Source: Heligmosomoides polygyrus polygyrus (taxonomy: Eukaryota; Nematoda; Chromadorea; Rhabditida; Heligmosomidae). From it: a stretch of DNA of 64,000 nt. The DNA is taken from contig OX377202.1 in the NCBI GenBank assembly GCA_947396885.1, forward strand, positions 82,998,408 to 83,062,407. Direction: 5' to 3'. The notes under the pieces are model-generated. The model did not search any database. It saw only the letters and a list, made by a program, of their open reading frames with translations, and was not told the DNA's origin. Made by a program: the position numbers and the translations under genes. This document shows, piece by piece, positions 32,861 to 43,600 of this stretch. Positions within the stretch are counted from its first letter, which is position 1, and each line of letters begins with the position of its first letter.

Positions 32861-33523
32861 ATGAAATTTCTTGTCCTGCTCTCGGTTGTGTCGGCCGCCT
32901 CCGCCCTGCCGTTCATCGGAACAGTTCAGTCCGTCGCGGTCACGGGTAAACTCACCTGCAATGGAAAGCCAGCGGAGAACGTGAAGGTGAAGCTGTACGA
33001 GAAGGAAGTTCGTGAGTTCTTTGAAATATTGGCCGCACACCATGAGGCAAGTATGCTATGAAGGCGCTGTCATTCAGTGCTCGACAAACTGCTCGACGAG
33101 AAGTTCTCCGACTCGAAAGGCACGTTCAACCTGTCCGGTAACAAGAAGGAACTGACCACGATCGACCCCAAAGTCAACATCTACCACAAGTGCAATTACG
33201 AAGGAGTGAGTCACCTAATATCAGTATTCACTGTTCACATAATGTGACTGATGATGCATAAACTCGAACCTGTCGGCCACAGAACGAGCCTCTCTGATGA
33301 ATTCAAGTTTTAAGCGACCACCAAGCGCCGACTTTCGTTGCTTGGTCACCTTGGTAGTGTCTGGAAATGAGATCTTCTCTTTCAGCTCTGCTTCAAGAAA
33401 ATCTCTGTGAAGATCCCAAAGAACTTCGTGACGGAAGGAGAAACTCCGGACAAGGTTTTCGACATCGGAGAGCTCAACTTGGCCGGAGCATTCTCTGGAG
33501 AGAGCACGGATTGTTTGAACTGA
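32861..33523 (+). CDS. Transthyretin-like (TTR) family secreted protein (3 exons, 138 aa)
   Basis: Exons 32861-33011, 33078-33205 and 33386-33523; GT-AG junctions with consistent phases, TGA at 33521-33523. The product starts with a clear signal peptide (MKFLVLLSVVSAASA, cleavage before LPF). The beta-sandwich of nematode TTR-like proteins follows: VAVTGKLTCNGKPAENVKVKLYE, LLDEKFSDSKGTFNLSG, DPKVNIYHKCNYEG, and KKISVKIPKNFV. The C-terminal FDIGELNLAG block is also family-typical. Cysteines in KLTC, YHKC, LCF and DCLN could form disulfides. Family members are abundant secreted proteins of parasitic nematodes, and a few act in engulfment or signalling; the role here is unknown. ATTCAG directly before the G preceding ATG suggests a trans-splice acceptor. 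Confidence 0.93.
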
Positions 33524-33530
33524 GTTTTCA

Positions 33531-33536
33531 AATAAA
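33531..33536 (+). promoter_or_regulatory. Polyadenylation signal AATAAA of the TTR-like gene
   Basis: Canonical AATAAA eight bases after the TGA, giving an unusually short 3' UTR. No competing signal is seen in the next 100 bases. Confidence 0.75.
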
Positions 33537-33540
33537 CCTT

Positions 33541-34758
33541 AAGATTTGTACGGCTCAGTTTTGTCAACAGCAAGAATTTAACAGCATCCAGTTGCAGCTG
33601 CTTACAAAGTTGCAGAGTGCTATTCTAGCAATCTGTTGTTTTCAAAATTGGATCTAATCGTAACATTTCTTCTACCTCTATAAGCTACATCATTCTTATG
33701 CATAATTTTTGAAAAAGTACAGCACATACAGTGCCAATGAAGTGAATTATGACTGTCTATGACCGGGTTTTAAATTAAACTACTAATTACTGGTTGGTTC
33801 AAACATAATGCTGGATTCTACAACTACACGTTTAACCTTCACATAGTGCTCAATTTAAAAGTTTCTAGAAAAGCATCATATATTTTCTGTAAAAACGGAA
33901 TGGAATATAGAAAACAGCAAACGTTATACAGAAATAATCAACGCATTCTTAATTTTTTAACGTATTTTCTGTTGCTGAAAATGCGAATTAATGTCTTTGT
34001 TTACGAAAAGTTGGAGCAAGATACCTCTAAAAAATGCACAATTCAGCTTTGGCGTTAAATATTTCGTAGATAAAATTAGTCCTCAGTCACAACATTTTGG
34101 TATTTGGTTGGCGGATATTGATGGAAATACGAAGGATGAGATAAAGATGAACCATTGGCGAAATGGGTCAGAAAGCGGGTTTTCTGATGCATATATACTC
34201 CAAGCACTTATTGGTAGAATAGGCGACAAATGCTAAGTAATCGAAATCTTTCGTAGTTGACGAAGAGAGCAGCTTTCAGAAGTAGTGTGAGTTCGCGCTC
34301 ATTCTCCTACATGCAGCGCAGAGCCACCTTTCAGCATTACTGCAACCATGCGTAACGCTTTGATATCCTACGACAACGGAAACTGGTATGTGAAGTACGT
34401 GAACTGCAGGATATTCAAGAATGCACGGCAGTGTTGGATATTCTCTCGCTATCAAAGAAACGACACCAGCTGCATATCTTGCAGGAATTTCGGACAGGAA
34501 ACGAAAATAAGCCTAACGATGAGAAGACGATATATGTCATGTTCGGAATTATCTATTCCAAGCTAGAGGAATTAGGCATGGAAAACCTCTTGGTTCTATC
34601 ATACGACGCTTATCACTCCAAAAATGTCACCTTAGCAATTGACTTCTGCTGAACCTATGATGGATGGAACCGACATTCACGAATTCACTAATTTTCAAAG
34701 TCCCGTATCGCATTTTTGCGAGGCTCTATTTTAACCACACAACCAGCAAAGACAACTA
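33541..34758. other. Unassigned intergenic sequence
   Basis: Frames at 34348-34652 overlap in two phases and show no domain. No inverted repeat or SINE block recognised. Confidence 0.4.
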
Positions 34759-36202
34759 TTAGGTTGAGTCATAAATTTGGCAACAAAATTTGTCTGCCAG
34801 AAAAAATAAGACTATACCACGACAGAAAAATGATTGACTTAATCGAAGTAATTGCCGTTATTCTCAGTGAGTTTCCTCCGCTTTTCATGAACTGAGTGGA
34901 TTACATCTCTGTAGAATTCGGTCGGTTTCGACCTGCAGAAATCGTGTACCACCGCCATGGCCTCACGAACTTCGGCGAAGCGACTACCATGGATGAAGTG
35001 ATCCATCGACCGAAGCAGATGGCAGTCAGATGGCGCAATGTCCGGGGTGTGTGGTAGTTGTTCGATTTTAATCCAGTCCAGTTCTTAGATTTTTTTCAAC
35101 GTCTGAAGTGCCGCAAGCGGTCGGTTGTTGCCCTGGTAGAAGAAACATCGGTTCGTATTGAGTTTTTTCGAATTTTCATTAGAAGTCCAACAACTGGACT
35201 AGTTGCTGGCAAAAGCTAGCCTCGAGGATGGTTAGACTAGGTGGAGCAGAACCCGGTGCACTGGACCACTATATATTCACCAAACGCACAGAAGGATCTT
35301 CTTTCGGTGGAGCTCCGGTTTTGACGTCAGAACCCCGGCTCGTAGCGTTCCAGCTATGGCTTTCCACCTTTACATTTGTAGTGAAGTATCACCTTTTCAT
35401 CGCTGGCAAAGATTCGATCCAGGCCGCCTCGCATGAACCGCTACCGGACCTCCCGGCAGTCGGAAGCACAGCGACTTAGTTGAGTTTTCGTCGAAGCATG
35501 AGGCACTGACGAAGGCGATTTTGGCGACATTCGAATCTTCTGCAGCCGACGAGCGGTGGTTCACTGGGAGTTGTGGAGATCTGCGGTCAGTCCTGGTTTG
35601 GTTTGAGAAGAATTCGACCTGAAGGGTTTGGGCAGACGCCCTTTGTTCACAGCTGTTGGTCTTCCTGGGAGTGGTTAGTCTTTGTTACCCTTCTTGGGTC
35701 GGATTCATCAACGACTTATATAACTTTATCAGAGAATTCACAGCGGAAAACTCAGATGAATCAGCTTATCGCTCACCATATCGCTTGATAAGGCGCGCCA
35801 TCAGAGACTTCGGCTGTAATTTTCTCTGTTAAATTGCTGTAAGTCGTTAATGAATCCAGCCCCTGGGCGGCAAAAGAACTGCTGATACCATCTCCAATAA
35901 TTATTCGGTTGTGAACTTGCTGGTGAAATCCTGAATGTGCTTGACCCCGTCGCTGAGTTGCTGCCGAGCTTGAACCAATTGGAAATGGAATCTTACATTT
36001 TCTCACTTTGAGTAGTCATCGTTATAGTGAATAGAACTTTTCAACTTTCCAACAGCGGAAGGAAAATTAACGAAAATTAGATTAATCACCACTCAAAATG
36101 ATTGCTAGGAAACAGGCTTTCAAGCACGTCATAATACTTTAGCGGATTTACTTTGAGTTCCAGAAAAAACAAAAATGTTGCAAAACTTCTGGCTCAACCC
36201 AA
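34759..36202 (-). pseudogene. Degenerate mariner element with TA target duplication
   Basis: Ends TTAGGTTGAGTCATAAATTTGG and the inverse of TTGGGTTGAGCCAGAAGTTTTG, flanked by TA on both sides. Minus-strand translation gives transposase pieces: DEKVILHYKCKGGKP (catalytic Asp region) near 35390-35440, then IAPSDCHLLRS and a C-terminal VHEKRRKLTENNGNYFD near 34840. Frames are broken. Without the 169-bp MITE at 35695-35863 the element would be about 1275 bp, the normal mariner size. Confidence 0.82.
35695..35863. mobile_element. MITE, GGCCAGATTC family, inside the dead mariner
   Basis: Arms GGGTCGGATTCATCAACGAC and the inverse of GGGCTGGATTCATTAACGAC, about 169 bp, foldable over most of its length. 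Sitting within the mariner at 34759-36202, it inserted after the mariner. Confidence 0.72.
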
Positions 36203-37687
36203 TATATGTAGATTCGAGAGGGTGCTCTGTTGTGATGATGACTTTTCTTAATTGTTTTTCTCACTACAGCCTCATCGTTCCAATGGAATCCTAGTACTGA
36301 AGAAAAGAATGCAACATGCTGTCTCATTTATTTCATACCCCTATCAATGGTGTGCACAAACGAAAGAAAAAATGAGTTTAAGCAATTCACGCCTACGAGA
36401 GAATGCCTGCCTCTCCCAGCTCGCATAGGATTCTCTCATAAAGTTGTAGCATGTCGAATAGTATTCGCAGACCGTTAGAAGGATCAGCGTTCCGCTGCAA
36501 TCCTTCTTGGAAGAAACGAATTCCTGCCAATACCATAACGAAAAGATGAACAATCAAAAAGAAATAGCATATCCAAGTATGCAAGCAGACATGTCACTCT
36601 GGCTGCCCAAATGCTGAGTTTCCGAATTCCATAGTTAGGAAGTGCATTTTTAACAAATATTGTGTGAGTGAACAGAAGATGTTCATGATCGTTGTGTGTG
36701 GTTGATAGCCTGTTTTATCAGCGCACTTGCGGTGCAGTTATAAATAAATAAATAAACATGTGAAGACCAAAAGCTGTCATTTAGGCTGAGGCCTGAAACC
36801 AATGATTCTTGAGTGCAGTATGAAGATCGTATTACGGACAGCAGCCGGCATTTCGTCTTTATCATTTGCAAACGTCTGTGCTCAAGCTTCCAATGCTGTA
36901 TATCTTAATCATTTCACATGATCTACTTGGATCTCGTTAATGCAGTTGTTTTCCTCGTATGAGTGTGTTCGATACGTGGCTTAATCTTCGATGGCATCGC
37001 TAAGGTGCAGCTTCCTCCAATTCGGAAGGTACAAGTTCTCCTTACCGTACGGGTCCACTGATTATCTGATTGGTGGAGACCTCGTTAGATTCGGAGTTAA
37101 CGAGATGTGATCTTATCGAGATGGTGAAGAATTGATTCTTTGGAGCGCAACAGCTGGAAAATGCGAAAGAGATGCACCAAGACCACGTACGCGTCAAGAC
37201 CCCCAACCCCGAGTAGTACCTGAAATGCAATCATGCCAGAGCGCAGGAGAACCGAACCCCCGGACTCCCTTGCATGAAGCGACTCCCTACCCACCGCACC
37301 ACGACCCGCAGGACGCAGAGAGGACGCAGACAGCAAGGGATTACGGTGTAGAAATTGTGGCCATTTCTCTCCCCCTGGGCACCTTCATTTAATTTTGCAG
37401 ACAACCTACTGCGTACTTTATAGTACTTTATAGTATAGGAGTGTGACCAATGTCCGTTGTGTGGCAGCAAAACATAGTTCAACCTTTATAAATCAGTGCC
37501 TATACTCGATACCTAAACAATAAGGCAGAGAACGAAAGGCAATCCGCGCTCTCACACGACCCAATTCAACAACCAGTGACGATGAGCAATTAACAACAGC
37601 AATCAAGCTAGAGGCATATTATGTGGGTCTTTGTACAAGGGGAACGCGTACAATAATTAATTTTAACGACGAATAATATTTCGCATT
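36203..37687. other. Spacer between the mariner and the ABCA 3' end
   Basis: Contains an (ATAA)n tract at 36737-36757, possibly the tail of a lost plus-strand LINE, and a SINE-like head on the minus strand at about 37140-37330. No gene recognised; the ABCA 3' UTR should lie just below 37688. Confidence 0.45.
37140..37330 (-). repeat. tRNA-Ser-like SINE head
   Basis: Minus-strand reading gives an A-box-like block (GTGGTGCGGTGGGTAGGGAG) and a B-box-like block (GGGGGTTCGGTTCTCC) about 45 bases apart, as in long-variable-arm (serine-type) tRNAs. Related heads occur near 44570 and 45850. Too decayed to be a tRNA gene. Confidence 0.5.
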
Positions 37688-40600
37688 CTAACTTTTGGGT
37701 CTAGCTTGGTCAGTCTCTGTAGCAGTCGTGTGAGAGGACACTGTCACGGGCATCGGTGTGAGCGGCTGCGGCTGCAGATGGATGCCGCCGATCGTGTGTT
37801 CCGAGGGGGAGGTGGCGGCGACGACGCACACCTCTCCGGATGAGACGGCGATGTGCTTGCTGCGTTGGCCGCCGGGGTCAGTCTGCTCCTTGACGAAGTT
37901 CACGAAGGCCTGGTCGAGGCTGTTCTGGGAAACCTGGAAGCAGAGCAGGTGAAACGGCGGCAGCATCGGTACTTCAGTGAGTCGCCGGGTGGTGAAACTG
38001 ACCGAAAATGACAGCACCAAATCGCTGAGGTTTGCGCCGGCGAAATGGAAGAGCTGAGAGAGGTCGCACGGCGGCGGCAGCTCGAAGTGGAGCAGGGTTG
38101 CGTGGGTTTCCTGAATTCGTAGCACTAGTTCTGACACGCTGAATCTCTTCCACTTTTCTTTAGACATGCATGAATTCCCCTATGCATGAGCCGCGCACCA
38201 ACCGCGTGAAATGACCCACCCACTTCAAGACCGGCGTCGAGCTTAATGGTGCATTTGATAACGCTAACATCTCCTAGCTCAATCAGTGTCTGCTATCTGT
38301 CATCGTAAGATCGTCGGCTCAATGCTTTTAAACTTTCTACTCGCAGCCGGCCCACCACTAGCTTGAACTGAGGATTTGGGGATCAATCCTCAGTTCAAGC
38401 TAGTGGTGGGATCAATCCTAGTCGAAGGAAGCACCACTAGAAAAGGCAAAAGACCACATGGTTCCTCCAAACTAGGATTGCAATCTCAGACGGAGACCCA
38501 TGATTCCGATACTTGAATTTAAGGTGGACTCCTCTTTAGATCTCATCGGCCTGCTGTGGAACACAATTTCAAAGATACCATTAGATCCTTACCAGCAGAA
38601 TTGACTTCGGAAAAGCGGATCTGAAGCGCTCAACCACTTTGGCCTTCTCCTCGCCAACCATGGAGCATAAGCGGAAGCGAATACTGTAACCGGTCCCGTG
38701 GCGAGTTTTGATCAGTAGTGGTGACCCTGCAACGCACCGTTGTGCACCTTCTCCAGCACCTAACTCACTCAGAAACAACTTACGCACCAACACATTTGAT
38801 TTCTCCGTTGACCATGATCGCCAATTTCCCGCAGAGAGCTTCACTTTCGGACATCGAGTGAGTCGTTAGTACGATGCTTCTGCCTTCCCTCACCAGCGTG
38901 TAGACGATCTAAACAGATCTGTAAGTGATGGTCACTAGTAAAAATCGGAGGGTTGGGTTACAATGCAGGTGCGAACAGCAGCGCACAAGGTTTGGCCTCT
39001 AGATGCTGGACAGAGACGCCGACCTGCTTATGACGTGGGCTGCAAGACACTTCTTTGGAGAAGATGCCGTCGAGTCAGAAGGCCATGGATGAACAACTGA
39101 ACCACCCCTACCTCATCCATCCTTCAGCGCATTTGATAACCGACTGATAAAAGAACGCGAATCATTGGGATGTCTAAAGTAAACAGACGGTTAAGCGGTG
39201 GAGAGAATTCTCGTGGAGCAGGCCGAATGGTACAGCGTAAGACGTTGAAATAATGGAAGAAGGGTTTGTGGCCACTTGGAGTTTCGGAGTCTCAGCCTTT
39301 TACCCATTTTCAGTTAATACCACAGTCGTCGTCTGAAGCTCGTCAGCGTCCTCTAACAATGGACGTCTACTGAGCGTGAAGCTCTCTGACGTACAAGAAA
39401 GTGTTAGGTTGTAGAGAGAGTTCTGGTGCTTTCGGAAAGCACGTCTTTTCCTCCCTCATACTACGTCTCAGCAGCTTGTTTTGTGGATACATAAGGAGAT
39501 CGCTGAAGTTGATTTCAAAAGTTTTGAACAAAACCCAATTTTACATTACAAAGGAAGATGAGATGAAATAAACATTACGAAGAAGAGTGAGACTGGACCC
39601 CCTCTCTAGAGTTTCAGGAGATCTTGTGTGTGAAGGCTTTTTCTTACTACCAACCTCCTTCTATTGGTATTCGCGCGGGTATGCGGGGTGTAAGGGGTTG
39701 GTATGTATGCTTCATCGTGGGCTTCTGTACCCCTTGCACCCATGAGTTTAATCATTGATCAATGTGGCCCCTGTTGTGCACATTGGGTTCCCCACAAATG
39801 ACGGAAAGCGAGCGCCAGCAACGTGAGAAGGTGGCTACCGTATTTACGTTGTACAGGCGCACAAATAAATGGCTGCAGTCCAGATTCACGTTGGATGAGA
39901 AGTGGTGTCTGTATGCCAGCAAGCGCCGTCGACACTGGGTTAACAAACACGGGCAGCTTGATCCACCGTTGAAGGTCGGCCTCCACACCCCTGAAGGCTG
40001 TGGTTCGCATTTGGTGGAATTGTAAAGGCATCACCCACTACCAGCTGCTGCCACGCAACACTACCCTCACGGATCTGGTTTTGTAGGTTTAAAAAATCTA
40101 TCCGATGCAGAAGACCTCCAACCAGGTGGGCAGATAAGTTCGTCGCATGGCTGATCCAACTGGCAAGTCGGGAACGAATCAAGCAGCCCGTCAACGACAC
40201 CAAGTTCGAATGGCAGCAACGACTTGGATGATGATGGCGAGGCAATGAAACGAATGAAAGCGGTGCTATGACCCGCACAATCAGTGTAGACGGCCATCTA
40301 AGTTTGTGCCTCAAGAGTTCGTAAAAAACTAAACGTACTTTCTTGCAGTTTGGAGGATGGAGATTCTTCCTATTGTATAAATAATTTCTACGTCTTTGCC
40401 TAAACATGGAGCGGCTGTTATAGAAGACAAAAACTGTTGGAGGACGTTTGGTTGCGATGGTTGATGAAACTCTTGCGCGAGGCGGACTCAAACCAGCACC
40501 TTCTACTTTAAAGTAGCGGTGCTACGCCGTACACCACCAGCGCTGTTTGATCGTATGGAAAGTGCACCTTCGATATGTCAAGCATCCTGGAAAAATCTTC

Positions 40601-43600
40601 CCGTTCTTGCTGCTTCGATGTACCGCTGAGACAGTTCCCATGTAATCGTCTAAACAAGGACTCGTTGGTGTGCTCGGTACGAGGCCTGATCTCGCCTGCT
40701 ACTTCGAATCGATCGGTTTGGTGTCCATGCCAGCAATTATCCTCCCACCCATCCGAACTGGCACCACATTCGTCAGGGATCGAGAACAGAGAGCTGTTAA
40801 CGGCGTTCCCCACTGGTTATTGCCCAGACCGCATACGCGGATGAGCAATCATCTCGGTCGAATTAAAATGAGTGGCAGGGTATACAGGTAAGGGCCAGCA
40901 AATTCAACCACCATTTTAGCCGTCATTCAAAAACGGTTCTAAAGAATCTACGTTTTTACATTGTTAAACACAATACTACGGTGATACCACATATCATTAG
41001 GACGGTGCTCGAAGTGATGCGATTCACGCAATTGAGAGGTTTAGGGAGTTCCGAGCTTCCTCGATGTTCGAAGATCAGAGACGCTGTTCCATGGGCCAAG
41101 CCGTTGAAAATTAAGTGGGCCAGCTACGTGATGCCCTTCGCTGACACCCGCTGGACGAGAGTCGACTGGATTCCAAGCTGTGTCAAGGGAACACCAGGAC
41201 GCCCACCAACGCGTTGGTTGGACCACTTCGTGAAGGCCTGAACGAACGATATGACACTCTTCATGCCCCTCGAGCGAGTAGGATCCAGTGGAGCAATCTG
41301 GCACGCGACACGGACGAATGGAGACGCTGCTGCCCTCCCCCCCCACAATTCTATGAGCAATGGGGCGACAGGTGATACAGGTGAATATCCTACTATATGT
41401 AAGTGAGAACGGCCGTTTGTCTGTCTGTTTGTTTGCTTGCATAGGAGTGCTAGAGGAGTGTGTTGGGGAAAGTGGGGATGGGGGGGGGGGGGGAGAGTTG
41501 TAGTTGTGCAACCTGCCTGGCGACTCAGTAGGCGTGCCGAACACGGTGCCGGAGGAGTGTTTCACTACAGCTAATTTCACTAGAGTTCTCCATGCGCGTT
41601 TGGCCACACATGACATGTGGGAAAACCCTTAACTTTAAGTGTTAGTATTGTGCCAAAACGAGGTTATTGTAATGGGTGTAAGGAATTTAAGATATAATAG
41701 TGTAGATTAAGGGATAAAGGGATTATCCTAGGTAAGATCTGTTCTGGTATGTACTGCGGTCTTGCCAGCCGACCCAACAGTCGAGATGTGTATAGCGATA
41801 CACATCTCGACTGTTGGGTCGGCTGGCAAGACCGCAGTACATACCGGAACAGATCTTACCTAGGATAATCCCTTTATCCCTTAATCTACACTATTATATC
41901 TTAAACTCCTTACACCCATTATATTATTATGGTGAATCTTCTTTATTTATGCGTGGTCCAACGTTTCGACGAGATCGTCGTCTTCAGAGGCCTGAACGTA
42001 GTGCAAGATTGAAGCTGCACTCTACCCCGTAGCCCTCCAGCATTTCCGAAAGCAACGAGGGCCTCACCAAAGTATTTCGAAGAGAAGGATGCACTCACGA
42101 TTCGATCCACCAAGAGTGCCGATGCCACTCTGCGTTAGTAAGGTTAGCGAGGACGAATGAGACTTACTGCAGCGGTCGTATACCACTATGAAATAATAAC
42201 AACCCTGCACGTCGTCCTCTATTCCACAGCTCACATCTAGGCACAAACGGCAGAAAGTCATGTGTGATTGACGGACGTTCATGGCGGTCGTTTATACTAG
42301 GATTCCTTGCGAAGATCCAGAACGCCTCCAACGCTTTGCGTGCCGAAATTTCTGTCTCTACGGCCAGAATCGTGCATCTAATGCCAAAATCGTTACCGTC
42401 GTGGTCAACCGCCCTATGCCTTCCTAGGGGTGTTCTTAAATTAATACGATCTTTGCCAGCCAGATGCTCTTTAACTCGAACAGCTAGCCTTCTTCCGGTT
42501 TCCCCAATGTATGTGGCGTTACAAGCCTGACATTCGATTTGATAGATTGCCCCATATGAGAACAATCACCTAGTTTACCGTAGGGACATGTAACGCAGTT
42601 CTCTGACAAGCACTGCTTATCGTAGAGCCTGTTTCTAACTAGCTGACGCTTGATTTTATCGTTTGGGATGTCAACTAAAACAACATCGTTTTTCAGCTGA
42701 GCTCGCACAATGCTCCTTTGAATTGCAGCGCTTACCTTATCAGAGATAAAAGGCATGCAAAGGGGTACCCTGCTTTCGTGCGGTTGTTCTGATTGGCGGT
42801 TAGCTTTGACTCTGTGCCGACGATGAGAAACGGTATAGCCGTTCTCTTTGGCTATATTTGAAGCCAATCTCAATGATTCCAGCCGCTCCTGATCACCTGT
42901 GCACACTTGTGAGGCCGTTCGAAACATGTTTCTTACGACACTACGCTTTATGACTACAGGATGAGCAGAGGTCGTAGAGACAGAAATTTCGGTACGCAAA
43001 GCGTTGGAGGCGTTCTGGATCTTCGCAAGGAGTCCTAGTATAAACGACCGCCATGAATGTCCGTCAATCACACATGACTTTCTGCCGTTTGTGCCTAGAT
43101 GTGAGCTGTGGAATAGAGGACGACGTGCAGGGTTGTTATTATTTCATAGTGGTATACGACCGCTGCAGTAAGTCTCATTCGTCCTCGCTAACCTTACTAA
43201 CGCAGAGTGGCATCAGCACTCTTGGTGGATCGAATCGTGAGTGCATCCTTCTCTTCGAAGTACTTTGGTGGGGCCCTCTTTGCTTTCGGAAATGCTGGAG
43301 GGCTACGGGGTAGAGTGCAACTTCAATCTTGCACTGCGTTCAGGCCTCTGAAGACGACGATCTCGTCGAAACGTTGGGCCACGCATAAATAAAGAAGATT
43401 CACCATAATAACCTCGTTTTGGCACAATACTAACACTTGAAGAACTTGAAATGCCGAGGTTTTACGAAGGGAGAAGCTTTGATTTCATACCCTTAACTTT
43501 ATTGGATTGGTGATCTCGGCACCGTTTTACGATGGGGGCAGTCCTCCTTAGGTTGTTACCTCAGTACTAATAGCACAGACTTGGCCGAAAGGCTAGTAAT

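Larger units (their letters stand above)
41638..43488 (-). mobile_element. Penelope-like element (GIY-YIG type), 5'-truncated, with inverted 3' arm
   Basis: Bounded by a 13-bp direct repeat ACCCTTAACTTTA at 41625-41637 and 43489-43501. Minus-strand coding at 43071-42164 gives the end of the reverse transcriptase (thumb), a Cys-rich linker and a GIY-YIG nuclease. The 3' part of about 470 bases (from the end of the nuclease to AACACTT) is present twice in opposite orientations: 42370 down to 41638 and 42975 up to 43442. Such inverted or tandem partial copies are common in Penelope insertions. The RT core is missing. A 255-bp hairpin has inserted in the left arm. Confidence 0.85.

Noticed and set aside
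42975..43071. N-terminal part of the Penelope frame ending at 42484
   Set aside because: This stretch is the inverted 3' arm read antisense to its original coding direction, so it is not part of the RT.
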